From positions 2,976,001 to 3,040,000 of the forward strand of contig NZ_CP010849.1 of NCBI RefSeq assembly GCF_000931445.1: a stretch of DNA of 64,000 nucleotides. The letters run 5' to 3'. Both the position numbers and the translations under genes were made by a program. Below the pieces are notes generated by a model. That model saw only the letters and a program-made list of their open reading frames with translations. It did not search any database and was not told where the DNA came from. Source of the DNA: Streptomyces cyaneogriseus subsp. noncyanogenus (GTDB lineage: Bacteria; Actinomycetota; Actinomycetes; Streptomycetales; Streptomycetaceae). Of the stretch, positions 1 through 8,642 are shown piece after piece (positions within the stretch are counted from its first letter, which is position 1; each line of letters begins with the position of its first letter).

Positions 1-1155
1 GAGCGCCCCCTCGGCCGGGGTGGCGCCGGTGAGCTGGTGCCAGCCGATGACGGTCTTGCCGTACTTGGCGACGACCGGCTGGACCCGGTCCATGAACGCC
101 ACGTAGTCGGCGTGGCTGGTGGAGTGCGCCTCGTCGCCGCCGATGTGGAAGTACCGGCCCGGGGTGAGGGCGGCGACCTCGCGGACGACGTCGTCGATGA
201 AGTCGTAGGTGATGTCCTTGCCGACGCACAGCGAGCTGAAGCCGACCTTGATGCCGGTGTAGAGCGGGGGTGCCACGCCGTCGCAGTTCAGCTCGGCGTA
301 GGAGGCGAGGGCCGCGTTGGTGTGGCCCGGCATGTCGATCTCGGGCACGACCTCCAGATGGCGCGAGCCCGCGTAGCGCACGATCTCCTTGTACTGCTCC
401 TTGGTGTAGTAGCCGCCGGGACCGCCGCCCACCTCGGTGGAGCCGCCGTAGGGGGCCAGGCGCGGCCAGGAGTCCACGGCGATCCGCCAGCCCTGGTCGT
501 CGCTCAGGTGCAGATGCAGCTTGTTGATCTTGTAGAGGGCGATCTGGTCGATGTACCGCTTGACCTCGTCGACGGTGAAGAAGTGCCGGGCGACGTCGAG
601 CATGGCGCCGCGCCAGGCGTAGCGCGGGGTGTCCTCGATGGTGCCGCCCGCCACCAGCCAGGGGCCGGGCTGGGCGGAGTCCTTCTCGACGGCGGCCGGC
701 AGGAGCTGCCGCAGCGTCTGCACGCCGTGGAAGAGGCCGGCGGGCTCGCGGGCGGTGATGGTGACGCCCGAGCGGCGGCTGTCGAGGCGGTAGCCCTCGC
801 TCCCGTAGGGGCCGTCGGCCAGGCGCAGCCGGATGCCTCCCTCGCCGCGGGAGGTGACGGGCAGCCGGTAGCCGGTCGAGGGCCGCAGCACGCCGGCGAG
901 GTACTCGCCGACCCGGCGGGCCTCACGGGGGCCGTCGACTCGGATGTGGGTGCCGCGCGTGATGCGGTACGGGGATCCGCCCGGGTCGACCGAGGCGGGG
1001 GCCGGGATCACCCGGTCCAGGGGGACGGGGGCCGCGGCGTCCGGTGCCGCGGCGGCACCGGTGGCGGTGAAGGTGCCGGCGGCCACCAGCAGCAGGGTGC
1101 CGAGCAGCCTGGCCATGCGGGGAGTCGTTCTGTGGTGCCGTGCGTGCCGTCTCAC
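1..1155 (-). CDS. Secreted beta-N-acetylhexosaminidase (GH20), C-terminus cut off by window edge
   Basis: Releases terminal GlcNAc (or GalNAc) from chitin oligomers and glycans outside the cell. 385 residues are visible. The GTG start is set by the AAGGGAG site just upstream; the nearby ATG is followed at once by a stop. An N-terminal hydrophobic stretch (LLGTLLLVAAGTF) ending in Ala-rich sequence is a Sec signal peptide. A GH20b-like domain follows, then the catalytic barrel opening at DTPRYAWRGAMLDVARHFF. The substrate-assisted Asp-Glu pair is present as HIGGDEAHS, and the gene runs off the window about 40 residues later. A DasR-like box lies about 50 bp upstream, consistent with GlcNAc control. 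Family call is confident; substrate preference is not resolvable. Confidence 0.93.
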   Translation of the reverse strand, partial: MRRHARHHRTTPRMARLLGTLLLVAAGTFTATGAAAAPDAAAPVPLDRVIPAPASVDPGGSPYRITRGTHIRVDGPREARRVGEYLAGVLRPSTGYRLPVTSRGEGGIRLRLADGPYGSEGYRLDSRRSGVTITAREPAGLFHGVQTLRQLLPAAVEKDSAQPGPWLVAGGTIEDTPRYAWRGAMLDVARHFFTVDEVKRYIDQIALYKINKLHLHLSDDQGWRIAVDSWPRLAPYGGSTEVGGGPGGYYTKEQYKEIVRYAGSRHLEVVPEIDMPGHTNAALASYAELNCDGVAPPLYTGIKVGFSSLCVGKDITYDFIDDVVREVAALTPGRYFHIGGDEAHSTSHADYVAFMDRVQPVVAKYGKTVIGWHQLTGATPAEGAL

Positions 1156-1202
1156 ATGCGCTCCCTTCAGCTCAACTCCGGGGCTCCGCAAGGGAATCCC
1201 GG

Positions 1203-1218
1203 ACGGGTATAGACCACT
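1203..1218 (-). promoter_or_regulatory. DasR-responsive element (dre)-like box
   Basis: Read on the minus strand the site is AGTGGTCTATACCCGT. It matches the dre palindrome AGTGGTCTAGACCACT through AGTGGTCTA-ACC. It lies about 50 bp upstream of the hexosaminidase start, a normal place for DasR repression that is relieved by glucosamine-6-phosphate. The right half is degenerate, so binding is inferred. Confidence 0.6.
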
Positions 1219-1248
1219 CTCCCGCACATCCGGTGAAACAATCACCCC

Positions 1249-2148
1249 ATGGCGGAAATCATCCGGAAGGACGGCACGTGGGTCTTCGACGGCGACGCCC
1301 TGCGGTTGACCCCGGGACGGGACAAGAACGTCGGCCTGCTGCGCAGGAGCCTGGGTGAACTCACGGTCCCGCTGCGGGCGCTGGCGGGGGTCTCGTTCGA
1401 GCAGGGGCGCAGGTCCGGCCGGTTGCGGCTGCGCCTGCGGGACGGCGCGGACCCGCTGCTCCACGCCACCGGCGGGCGGCTGGCCGAGCCGCACGACCCC
1501 TACGGGCTGACCGTGGAGCCCGACCGGTACGGCGTCGCCGCCTATCTGGTGGACGAGGTCCGCAGCGCCCTGCTCCTGGAGCAGGTGCCGGCCGGGCCGG
1601 TGGACGAGTACCTGCTGCCGGGGCCGGCCGTGCCGCTGTCGGTGTCGGCCGGGGACGGCACGGCGAGCTTCGACGGCGAGCAGGTTCGCCTGGAGTGGAA
1701 CTGGAAGACGGAGGACGCCAAGGCCGCCGCCGGCACCCGCACGCTGGCGCTGGCCGACATCGCGGCCGTGGAGTGGCAGCCGGCGGTCGGCCTGGAGAAC
1801 GGGCATCTGCGCTTCACGGTGCGCAACGCGCCGACCGAGGCGCCGGCCAAGTACGACCCCAACGCCGTGGAGCTGTGGGGGTTCAAGAAGGACCCGCTGA
1901 TGGCGCTGGTCGCCGCCGCCGTGCAGGCCCGGCTGCCGCACCCGGCCCGCCCGGCCGCCGAGCGCCCCGCTCCCCTGCCCGCTCCCGCGCCCGCCACCGC
2001 GTCCGCGCCCTCCTCCGCCTCCGGGACGGAGGACGCACACGACGCGCTGCTGCGGCGGCTGCGCGAGCTGGGCGACCTGCACCGCGGCGGGGTGCTGACG
2101 GACGAGGAGTTCGCCCTGGCCAAGCAGGCGGTGCTCAAGCGGATGTGA
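1249..2148 (+). CDS. DUF4429 domain protein with C-terminal SHOCT motif
   Basis: Predicted cytoplasmic protein of 299 aa. Two related PH-like modules are visible at about residues 8-95 (DGTWVFDGDALRLTPGR onward) and 130-222 (GTASFDGEQVRLEWNWK onward), matching the DUF4429 pattern. An Ala/Pro-rich linker follows, then a terminal SHOCT helix pair (LLRRLRELGDLHRGGVLTDE and so on). SHOCT motifs are short oligomerisation or interaction elements. No catalytic residues are evident and the role is unknown. It is divergent from the hexosaminidase gene with under 100 bp between starts, so the two share one promoter region. Confidence 0.85.
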   Translation: MAEIIRKDGTWVFDGDALRLTPGRDKNVGLLRRSLGELTVPLRALAGVSFEQGRRSGRLRLRLRDGADPLLHATGGRLAEPHDPYGLTVEPDRYGVAAYLVDEVRSALLLEQVPAGPVDEYLLPGPAVPLSVSAGDGTASFDGEQVRLEWNWKTEDAKAAAGTRTLALADIAAVEWQPAVGLENGHLRFTVRNAPTEAPAKYDPNAVELWGFKKDPLMALVAAAVQARLPHPARPAAERPAPLPAPAPATASAPSSASGTEDAHDALLRRLRELGDLHRGGVLTDEEFALAKQAVLKRM

Positions 2149-2260
2149 ACCGGCGGCCCGCACGGCCGCCGACCCGGTTCGACATAACACCTCAAAACAC
2201 CCATAAAGCTGCGTCAGGTCCGCCCACCGGCCGCACCCTGCCCGGAATCGGGCAGGATTC

Positions 2261-2554
2261 TTGCGAAACCGTCGCCGGTACCTCAGGATCTACCGGGTGC
2301 ACGACGAACTCGTTGATCATCTGACGCGGTCGACGCCCCTGAGCCGGGGCGAGGCGCTGCGTGTGATCCAGGACGTGCTCGCCTACTTCGACGAGACGAC
2401 CGAGAGTTACGTCCGTCGCCGCCACCGCGAGCTCCAGGCCCAGGGCCTGGTGAACGCTGCGATCTTCGAACGGATCGAGGCGGACCTGAAATACCGGGCG
2501 GTGGCACCGCCGGAGCTGTCGCTCCGCCAGTTGCGCCGCATCGTCTACGGCTGA
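2261..2554 (+). CDS. Small conserved protein directly upstream of glmS
   Basis: A 97-residue basic, helical protein (HDELVDHLTRSTPLSRGEAL, then ERIEADLKYRAVAPPELSLR) without cysteines, signal peptide or membrane segment. The start is uncertain: a TTG with an AGGA 3-4 nt upstream gives 97 aa, while a GTG at 2297, also preceded by AGGA, gives 85 aa and begins VHDELVDHL. Only 13 bp separate its stop from the glmS start, so the two are probably co-transcribed. I do not recognise a function; an accessory role to glmS is only a guess from position. Confidence 0.7.
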   Translation: MRNRRRYLRIYRVHDELVDHLTRSTPLSRGEALRVIQDVLAYFDETTESYVRRRHRELQAQGLVNAAIFERIEADLKYRAVAPPELSLRQLRRIVYG

Positions 2555-2567
2555 GGAATACGTATCT

Positions 2568-4385
2568 ATGTGCGGAATCGTCGGATACATCGGGAAGCGT
2601 GACGTCGCTCCCCTGCTGCTGGAGGGCCTTCAGCGGCTGGAGTACCGGGGCTACGACTCGGCGGGCATCGTCGTCACCTCCCCGAAGGCGGCCGGCCTGA
2701 AGATGGTCAAGGCCAAGGGCCGGGTCCGCGACCTGGAGGCCAAGGTCCCGGCGCGCTTCAAGGGCACCACCGGCATCGCCCACACCCGCTGGGCCACCCA
2801 CGGCGCCCCCTCCGACGTGAACGCCCACCCGCACCTGGACGCCGAGGGCAAGGTCGCCGTCGTCCACAACGGCATCATCGACAACGCCGCCGACCTGCGC
2901 CGCAAGCTGGAGGCGGACGGCGTGGAGTTCCTCTCCGAGACCGACACCGAGGTCCTCGTCCACCTCATCGCCCGCTCGCAGGCCGAGAAGCTGGAGGACA
3001 AGGTCCGCGAGACGGTGCGCCTGATCGAGGGCACGTACGGCATCGCCGTGCTGCACGCCGACTTCCCGGACCGCATCGTCGTCGCCCGCAACGGCTCCCC
3101 GGTCGTCCTCGGCATCGGCGAGAAGGAGATGTTCGTCGCCTCCGACATCGCCGCCCTGGTCGCCCACACCCGCCAGATAGTCACCCTCGACGACGGCGAG
3201 ATGGCCACCCTCAAGGCCGACGACTTCCGCACCTACACCACCGAGGGCACCCGCACCACCGCCGAGCCCACCACCGTGGAGTGGGAGGCCGCCTCCTACG
3301 ACATGGGCGGCCACGACACCTACATGCACAAGGAGATCCACGAGCAGGCCGACGCCGTGGACCGCGTGCTGCGCGGCCGCATCGACGACCGCTTCTCCAC
3401 CGTGCACCTCGGCGGCCTCAACCTGGACGCCCGCGAGGCGCGCCGGATCCGCCGCGTGAAGATCCTCGGCTGCGGCACCTCCTACCACGCGGGCATGATC
3501 GGCGCCCAGATGATCGAGGAGCTGGCCCGCATCCCCGCCGACGCCGAGCCGGCCTCGGAGTTCCGCTACCGCAACGCGGTCGTCGACCCCGACACCCTGT
3601 ACGTCGCCGTCTCCCAGTCCGGTGAGACCTACGACGTGCTGGCGGCCGTGCAGGAGCTCAAGCGCAAGGGCGCCCGGGTGCTGGGCGTGGTCAACGTGGT
3701 CGGCTCCGCGATCGCCCGGGAGGCCGACGGCGGCATCTACGTCCACGCCGGGCCCGAGGTCTGCGTGGTGTCGACCAAGTGCTTCACCAACACCTGTGTC
3801 GCCTTCGCGCTGCTCGCCCTGCACCTGGGCCGGGTCCGCGACCTGTCCGTCCGGGACGGCAAGCGGATCATCGAGGGCCTGCGCCGGCTGCCCCAGCAGA
3901 TCTCCGAGATCATGGAGCGGGAGGAAGAGGTCAAGAAGCTGGCCGAGCAGTTCGCCGAGGCCCGCTCGATGCTCTTCATCGGCCGGGTCCGCGGCTACCC
4001 GGTCGCCCGCGAGGCCTCCCTGAAGCTCAAGGAGGTCTCCTACATCCACGCCGAGGCGTACCCGGCCTCCGAGCTGAAGCACGGCCCGCTCGCGCTGATC
4101 GAGCCCGCGCTGCCGACCGTGGCGATCGTGCCGGACGACGACCTGCTGGAGAAGAACCGCGCGGCCATGGAGGAGATCAAGGCCCGCAGCGGCCGGATCC
4201 TCGCCGTCGCCCACCAGGAACAGGCCAAGGCCGACCACACCATCGTGGTGCCGAAGAACGAGGACGAGCTGGACCCGATCCTCATGGGCATCCCGCTCCA
4301 GCTCCTCGCCTACCACACGGCGCTGACGCTCGGCCGGGACATCGACAAGCCGCGCAACCTGGCCAAGTCGGTGACGGTGGAGTAG
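2568..4385 (+). CDS. glmS: Glutamine--fructose-6-phosphate aminotransferase (isomerizing)
   Basis: Makes glucosamine-6-phosphate from fructose-6-phosphate and glutamine, the first committed step to UDP-GlcNAc for peptidoglycan. 605 aa, normal full length. The N-terminal Ntn glutaminase domain begins MCGIVGYIG, with Cys2 as nucleophile after Met removal. Two SIS sugar-isomerase domains follow (GCGTSYHAG; SQSGETYDVL; the second starts near RSMLFIGRVRGYPVAREASL). The C-terminus DKPRNLAKSVTVE is the conserved GlmS tail. No glmS ribozyme is visible in the short upstream gap. Its product, GlcN-6-P, is also the ligand that releases DasR, linking it to the dre-boxed genes here. Terminator follows. 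Confidence 0.98.
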   Translation: MCGIVGYIGKRDVAPLLLEGLQRLEYRGYDSAGIVVTSPKAAGLKMVKAKGRVRDLEAKVPARFKGTTGIAHTRWATHGAPSDVNAHPHLDAEGKVAVVHNGIIDNAADLRRKLEADGVEFLSETDTEVLVHLIARSQAEKLEDKVRETVRLIEGTYGIAVLHADFPDRIVVARNGSPVVLGIGEKEMFVASDIAALVAHTRQIVTLDDGEMATLKADDFRTYTTEGTRTTAEPTTVEWEAASYDMGGHDTYMHKEIHEQADAVDRVLRGRIDDRFSTVHLGGLNLDAREARRIRRVKILGCGTSYHAGMIGAQMIEELARIPADAEPASEFRYRNAVVDPDTLYVAVSQSGETYDVLAAVQELKRKGARVLGVVNVVGSAIAREADGGIYVHAGPEVCVVSTKCFTNTCVAFALLALHLGRVRDLSVRDGKRIIEGLRRLPQQISEIMEREEEVKKLAEQFAEARSMLFIGRVRGYPVAREASLKLKEVSYIHAEAYPASELKHGPLALIEPALPTVAIVPDDDLLEKNRAAMEEIKARSGRILAVAHQEQAKADHTIVVPKNEDELDPILMGIPLQLLAYHTALTLGRDIDKPRNLAKSVTVE

Positions 4386-4409
4386 GCCCCGTCTCCCGCC
4401 GGACCCGCA

Positions 4410-4442
4410 CGACCCCCTGTGTGCCATGCGCACAGGGGGTCG
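4410..4442 (+). terminator. Intrinsic-type hairpin after glmS
   Basis: A perfect 12-bp stem (CGACCCCCTGTG / CACAGGGGGTCG) with a 9-nt loop lies 25 bp after the glmS stop. There is no U-tract, as is usual for Streptomyces terminators. Confidence 0.8.
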
Positions 4443-4716
4443 CTCCCGTGGACGGGGCCGCCCTGCCCCGGCCCGGGGGATGCCGGCCGGTGGCCGTCAC
4501 CCCCCGGCCGGCAGCGCGCGGGAAGGCCGCCTTCCCTTCGTGCGCGATGGTGCGTCGACCGGTATATGCCCGTCGCACAGGCGGGAACACGTGATCGGAG
4601 CGGCGAATGGGCCGCCCCGGCGCGGGGGTTGACGCTCTCAGCGCCTCATCTCCCCCGGTACGGGGGCGGGTTGCGCGCCGGCGGCGGGCACGCGGAGGGT
4701 CACGGGATGACGGGGG
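4443..4716. other. Non-coding gap between glmS terminator and UspA gene
   Basis: GC-rich sequence between two convergent genes. Several short inverted GGCCGGCC-type repeats are present, but I see no RBS-preceded frame, no RNA signature and no clear UspA terminator stem. Nothing annotated. Confidence 0.4.
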
Positions 4717-5244
4717 TCACGGGATGACGACGACGGGCCGCTGCGCCCGCTTGGCGAGCCGACCGGCGACGGAGCCGAAGATGCGGCCCACGATCCCGTG
4801 CGTGGAGCCGACGACGATGGCGTCCGCCTCGTACTCCCGCCCGACCTCTTCGAGCTCGTGGCAGATGTCGCCGCCGCGCTCGACCAGGATCCACGGCACC
4901 TCGGTCAGATAGTCGGCGCACGCCAGCTCCAGGCCCAGCACCTCGGTGCGGTGGTCCGGCACGTCGACGAAGACGGGGGGCTCGCACCCCGCCCACACGG
5001 TCGTGGGCAGCCGGTTGGCCACATGGACGATGATCAGGGCCGACCCCAGCCGCCGGGCCATGCCGATCGCGTAGGCGAGGGCGCGCTCGCTGGACAGCGA
5101 GCCGTCGAAGCCGACGACCACGCCGTGCCTGAAAGCGGGATCGCACGCGTGGTGAAGCTCTTCCGCCGCCAGGGGGTCGGCCGCCGTGGGGTCGGCGACC
5201 GGCCGCTTGCGGTCCGCGGGTTCGAAGAATTCGTGACCGGCCAT
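4717..5244 (-). CDS. Universal stress protein (UspA family)
   Basis: Single-domain UspA protein, 175 aa from the ATG giving MAGHEFFEPADRKRP. The frame remains open further upstream, but that extension (MRGIWAEEE...) lacks family similarity. The Usp fold begins at HGVVVGFDGSLSSERAL and ends with VVGSTHGIVGRIFGSVAG, close to the ATP-binding GxxG-x9-G(S/T) motif, then RAQRPVVVIP. About 40 N-terminal residues before the domain are poorly conserved in general. Proteins of this family bind ATP and appear in stress or stationary phase; the specific role here is unknown. Convergent with glmS and divergent from the small membrane gene. Confidence 0.9.
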   Translation of the reverse strand: MAGHEFFEPADRKRPVADPTAADPLAAEELHHACDPAFRHGVVVGFDGSLSSERALAYAIGMARRLGSALIIVHVANRLPTTVWAGCEPPVFVDVPDHRTEVLGLELACADYLTEVPWILVERGGDICHELEEVGREYEADAIVVGSTHGIVGRIFGSVAGRLAKRAQRPVVVIP

Positions 5245-5567
5245 GGCTGTCTCGGCGTTGTGATCCTTTATGGGTGGGACATCCGTGTGCGGCGGAGCTG
5301 TGTCCGGGAATGGTCTTCCCGACCCCATACCCTCAAGGGTACGGCGGCACTCCTCCTCAGCCCAGATCCCGCGCACTCTCCGTGGCGGTTCCCCGGAGCA
5401 TGCACGAGGGGACGCCCGTAACGCAATGGTTGCTGCGCTGTACAGGCGTTTTGCGGGGTATTCGACTCCCCCTGGGGGTGACGTCGCGGGGTCGCGTCCG
5501 GGACGGACAGTGACCGGCGCACGCCCCGTCCGTTGATCCCCGTGTCCACCGCCCCAGGGAGCCTCGC
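5245..5567. promoter_or_regulatory. Divergent intergenic region, UspA gene / small membrane protein gene
   Basis: About 320 bp with start codons facing away on both sides, so it must hold both promoters. On the minus strand a TAAAGGAT-like -10 lies about 15-25 bp before the UspA start. Short AT-richer patches occur near 5425-5465. No strong palindrome or riboswitch-like fold was recognised. Confidence 0.4.
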
Positions 5568-5897
5568 ATGCCCCAGCCGCCCGACCCCGCAGCGCCTCCC
5601 GAGACGCCTTCCCGGCCGTGCCGCCCCGAGGCGCGGGGGCTCGACGGCATCACCGATCTGGTCCGCTGGGCCGCCTTCAGTTGCGTCCTCGTCCCCGTGG
5701 TGCTCCTGTGGTTCGGCACCTCCCTCGCCGGCGCCGCCGGCACGGCCCTCGGCCTGGCCGCCGTCACCGGCGCCTGCCGCCTGCTCCTGCGCCGGTCGGA
5801 GCGGTGCGCGGCCCCTCCGCCCACGGGCCACGGACACACCGCGCCGGGGGCGCGCGGGGGCGGGCGCCGGGGCAGGGGGAGCGCACCGGTCGACTGA
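5568..5897 (+). CDS. Small membrane protein upstream of adpA
   Basis: 109 aa with a good AGGGAG ribosome site. Two hydrophobic helices (AAFSCVLVPVVLLWFGTSLA and AGAAGTALGLAAVTGACRLL) form a helical hairpin flanked by a Pro-rich N-terminus and an Arg/Gly-rich basic C-terminus, predicted cytoplasmic. No family is recognised. The gene is followed by the long adpA leader, so it is probably a separate transcription unit. Confidence 0.65.
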   Translation: MPQPPDPAAPPETPSRPCRPEARGLDGITDLVRWAAFSCVLVPVVLLWFGTSLAGAAGTALGLAAVTGACRLLLRRSERCAAPPPTGHGHTAPGARGGGRRGRGSAPVD

Positions 5898-6274
5898 CCG
5901 GTTTCCGTGCACGCCCCCGCTTCTTTTCAGCCAACTTCTGCAGGGTGTGCATTCCTTGCCGGAACCACCCCCCAACCCCCGTTCCACCTGCACGGAAAGG
6001 GTCCAGGCGACCCTGCGCACCCTACGGGGATTGGCCACTGCCACAAGGCGCACTTCCCTGCGACGCCCGCGAGTGCAACGCTTCGTGATCGAATGCTTCA
6101 CGCCAAGTTGTCATGTCGACAATGTGCCGCGTATCGAACCGGCCACGTCGGCGTGACGGGACACAGTAGATTCGATCATGACCGTCTACGGCGGGGGACT
6201 CGTGCAGGACCGAGGGGAAACGTGCAGGAGCGACACAACCGAGGAGCCGCGACCACCGAGGGGGGCTTAGCAGG
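5898..6274 (+). promoter_or_regulatory. Long upstream region of adpA
   Basis: 377 bp without a supported gene, lower in GC than its surroundings. Long AT-richer leaders are typical of adpA, which is known to be bound by gamma-butyrolactone receptors, BldD and AdpA itself in various Streptomyces. A TAGATT hexamer at 6167-6172 is a possible -10. I cannot define the operators by eye. Confidence 0.5.
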
Positions 6275-7543
6275 ATGAGCCACGACTCCGCTGCCGCGCC
6301 GGACACCGCGGCCCGGAAACTGTCCGGGCGACGCCGCAAGGAGATCGTCGCGGTGCTGCTGTTCAGCGGCGGCCCCATCTTCGAGAGTTCCATACCGCTG
6401 TCGGTGTTCGGGGTTGACCGCCAGGACGCCGGCGTACCGCGCTACCGCCTGCTGGTGTGCGCGGGCGAGGAAGGCCCGCTGCGGACCACAGGGGGCCTGG
6501 AACTGACCGCGCCGCACGGCCTGGAGGCGATCTCCCGGGCCGGCACCGTGGTGGTGCCCGCGTGGCGCTCGATCACCTCGCCACCACCCCAGGAAGCGCT
6601 CGACGCCCTGCGCCGGGCGCACGAGGAGGGTGCCCGCATCGTCGGGCTGTGCACCGGCGCCTTCGTGCTCGCCGCGGCGGGCCTGCTGGACGGCCGCCCG
6701 GCGACCACGCACTGGATGTACGCGCCCACGCTGGCCAAGCGCTACCCGTCCGTGCACGTCGACCCGCGCGAGCTCTTCGTCGACGACGGGGACGTGCTCA
6801 CCTCGGCGGGCACGGCGGCCGGCATCGACCTGTGCCTCCACATCGTGCGCACCGACCACGGCAGCGAGGCCGCCGGGGCGCTGGCCCGGCGCCTGGTGGT
6901 GCCCCCGCGCCGCAGCGGCGGCCAGGAGCGCTACCTCGACCGGTCTTTACCGGAGGAGATCGGCGCCGACCCGCTCGCCGAGGTCGTCGCCTGGGCGCTG
7001 GAGCACCTCCACGAGCAGTTCGACGTGGAGACGCTGGCGGCCCGCGCGTACATGAGCCGCCGTACGTTCGACCGCCGCTTCCGCTCGCTGACCGGCAGCG
7101 CGCCGCTGCAATGGCTGATCACCCAGCGGGTGCTCCAGGCGCAGCGGCTGCTGGAGACGTCGGACTACTCGGTGGACGAGGTGGCGGGGCGCTGCGGCTT
7201 CCGCTCGCCGGTGGCCCTGCGGGGCCACTTCCGCCGCCAGCTCGGCTCGTCCCCGGCCGCCTACCGGGCCGCCTACCGCGCCCGGCGGCCCCAGGGCGAC
7301 CGGCAGGGCGACGGCGAGGGCGGCGCGGCCACCGCGGCGGCGGCGGCGACCGCGGCCGGCGGCCAGACGCCGTCCGCCGGCCCGCCCCCGGCGGACGGTG
7401 CGGTGCCCTACCAGGCCCGCCGCACTCCGTCCGGCCCGGTCGGCTCGCCGTCCGCGCACTCGCTGGCGGCGGCCTCGTCGGACAACGGCCGGGAGTACGT
7501 GCCCAGCCGGGCGAGCGTGCCGGGGCAGCGCAGCGCGACCTGA
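6275..7543 (+). CDS. adpA: AraC-family master regulator AdpA
   Basis: Pleiotropic activator of morphological differentiation and secondary metabolism. 422 aa. The N-terminal DJ-1/PfpI (GATase1-like) dimerisation domain spans about residues 24-200 (VAVLLFSGGPIFESSIPLSV, GLCTGAFVLAAAGLLDG). The C-terminal AraC/XylS DNA-binding domain spans about residues 240-335, with two HTHs (VETLAARAYMSRRTFDRRFR; YSVDEVAGRCGFRSPVALRG). The tail is Ala/Gly-rich. Leu225 is encoded by TTA between the domains (SLPEEIG), the hallmark that makes AdpA synthesis depend on bldA tRNA. The next gene is orn, the standard adpA-ornA neighbourhood. Start chosen by family N-terminus MSHDSAAAP. Confidence 0.98.
   Translation: MSHDSAAAPDTAARKLSGRRRKEIVAVLLFSGGPIFESSIPLSVFGVDRQDAGVPRYRLLVCAGEEGPLRTTGGLELTAPHGLEAISRAGTVVVPAWRSITSPPPQEALDALRRAHEEGARIVGLCTGAFVLAAAGLLDGRPATTHWMYAPTLAKRYPSVHVDPRELFVDDGDVLTSAGTAAGIDLCLHIVRTDHGSEAAGALARRLVVPPRRSGGQERYLDRSLPEEIGADPLAEVVAWALEHLHEQFDVETLAARAYMSRRTFDRRFRSLTGSAPLQWLITQRVLQAQRLLETSDYSVDEVAGRCGFRSPVALRGHFRRQLGSSPAAYRAAYRARRPQGDRQGDGEGGAATAAAAATAAGGQTPSAGPPPADGAVPYQARRTPSGPVGSPSAHSLAAASSDNGREYVPSRASVPGQRSAT
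6947..6949 (+). promoter_or_regulatory. In-frame TTA codon in adpA (bldA control point)
   Basis: Reading frame ...CGG TCT TTA CCG GAG... gives Arg-Ser-Leu-Pro-Glu. TTA is very rare in Streptomyces and needs the developmentally controlled bldA tRNA-Leu(UAA). Its position in the interdomain linker is the conserved one in adpA genes. Confidence 0.95.
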
Positions 7544-7708
7544 GACCGGGCGCGGCCCCCGCGGCGCCGGACGGGACGGCAGGACCGCCCGGCCGGCGTC
7601 GCGCCGGACGCCGCCGTCCCGGCCGCGGCGCGGCCCCCGGGCGGCGGCCCCCGAGCTCCGCCCCGGCCGGGGGGCTCTCTCGCGTCAGGACCGCCGTAGG
7701 GTGTTCGC

Positions 7709-8311
7709 ATGAACGATCGCATGGTGTGGATCGACTGCGAGATGACCGGCCTCTCGCTGTCCGACGACGCGCTCATCGAGGTGGCCGCCCTCGTCACCGA
7801 CTCCGAGCTCAACGTGCTCGGCGACGGCGTGGACATCGTCATCCGCCCGCCGGAGCGGGCGCTGGAGACGATGCCGGAGGTGGTGCGTCAGATGCACACC
7901 GCCTCGGGGCTGCTCGCCGAGCTGGAGAACGGCACGACGCTGGCGGACGCCGAGGAGCGGGTCCTGGCGTATGTGAAGGAGCACGTCAAGGAGCCCGGCA
8001 AGGCGCCCCTGTGCGGCAACTCGGTCGGCACCGACCGCGGCTTCCTGCTGCGGGACATGCCGACCCTGGAGGACTACCTCCACTACCGGATCGTCGACGT
8101 GTCGTCGATCAAGGAGCTGGCCCGCCGCTGGTACCCGAGGGCGTACTTCAACAGTCCGCAGAAGAACGGCAACCACCGCGCGCTCGCCGACATCCGCGAG
8201 TCCATCGCCGAGCTGCGCTACTACCGCGAGGCCGTCTTCGTCCCGCAGCCCGGCCCCGACTCCGACACCGCCAAGGCGATCGCGGCCCGGCACGTCCTGC
8301 CCGCCGAGTAG
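7709..8311 (+). CDS. orn: Oligoribonuclease
   Basis: 3'-5' exoribonuclease that clears 2-5 nt RNAs, including pGpG from c-di-GMP breakdown, so it links to the EAL protein encoded further on. 200 aa, full length. DEDDh signature: WIDCEMTGL (Asp9, Glu11), the central Asp in [11 protein letters not shown] and the His/Asp pair in [14 protein letters not shown]. The S. coelicolor orthologue ornA follows adpA and is needed for growth and sporulation. A tRNA-His follows about 115 bp later. Confidence 0.98.
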   Translation: MNDRMVWIDCEMTGLSLSDDALIEVAALVTDSELNVLGDGVDIVIRPPERALETMPEVVRQMHTASGLLAELENGTTLADAEERVLAYVKEHVKEPGKAPLCGNSVGTDRGFLLRDMPTLEDYLHYRIVDVSSIKELARRWYPRAYFNSPQKNGNHRALADIRESIAELRYYREAVFVPQPGPDSDTAKAIAARHVLPAE

Positions 8312-8425
8312 GCCGGCACGGGGGCCCGGGAAGGGGCGCCGCGAAAGCCGTGCGCGAGCACCCCTTCGGACCCTGTACACTTTTTCTCGGCCGGTCAGGG
8401 AAAAACTTCCCCGACTACCGGTCAT

Positions 8426-8499
8426 GGTGGGTGTAGCTCAGCTGGTAGAGCACCTGGTTGTGGTCCAGGATGCCGCGGGTTCGAGTCCCGTCACTCACC
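8426..8499 (+). tRNA. tRNA-His (GTG)
   Basis: Complete cloverleaf including the His-specific extra G at -1 paired with C73. Acceptor GTGGGTG pairs with CACTCAC (one G-U). D arm TAGCTCAGCTGGTAGAGC; anticodon stem CCTGG/CCAGG with loop TTGTGGT, anticodon GTG; T arm GCGGGTTCGAGTCCCGT. CCA is not encoded. A TACACT -10-like hexamer lies about 45 bp upstream. Confidence 0.97.
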
Positions 8500-8507
8500 C
8501 AGAGTAA

Positions 8508-8549
8508 CCGAGGGCTGACTTGTGGAAACGGGTCAGCCCTCGGTCTTTC
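8508..8549 (+). terminator. Terminator after tRNA-His
   Basis: Perfect 12-bp inverted repeat (CCGAGGGCTGAC / GTCAGCCCTCGG) with a 12-nt loop, followed by the pyrimidine run TCTTTCT. It starts 9 bp after the tRNA. Confidence 0.9.
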
Positions 8550-8601
8550 TCGTCACCATGGGAACGGCGGGAACCGATCACGGCCCCCCCAGCAGCACCC
8601 A

Positions 8602-8631
8602 CGGCCCCGCTCCTCAGGGAGAACGGGGCCG
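8602..8631. terminator. Second hairpin, between tRNA-His and the HD gene
   Basis: Stem CGGCCCCG / CGGGGCCG followed on the plus strand by CTTTTCCC. It probably serves as backup terminator for the tRNA transcript. It also lies 12 bp beyond the stop of the convergent HD gene, so it may act in both directions. Confidence 0.6.
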
Positions 8632-8642
8632 CTTTTCCCGGA

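Noticed and set aside
2555..2567. glmS ribozyme leader
   Set aside because: Only 13 bp precede glmS and no ribozyme core is present upstream.
2283..4433. 716-codon minus-strand frame over glmS
   Set aside because: Shadow of glmS, whose protein is unmistakable; Val/Gly/Asp/His-rich nonsense product.
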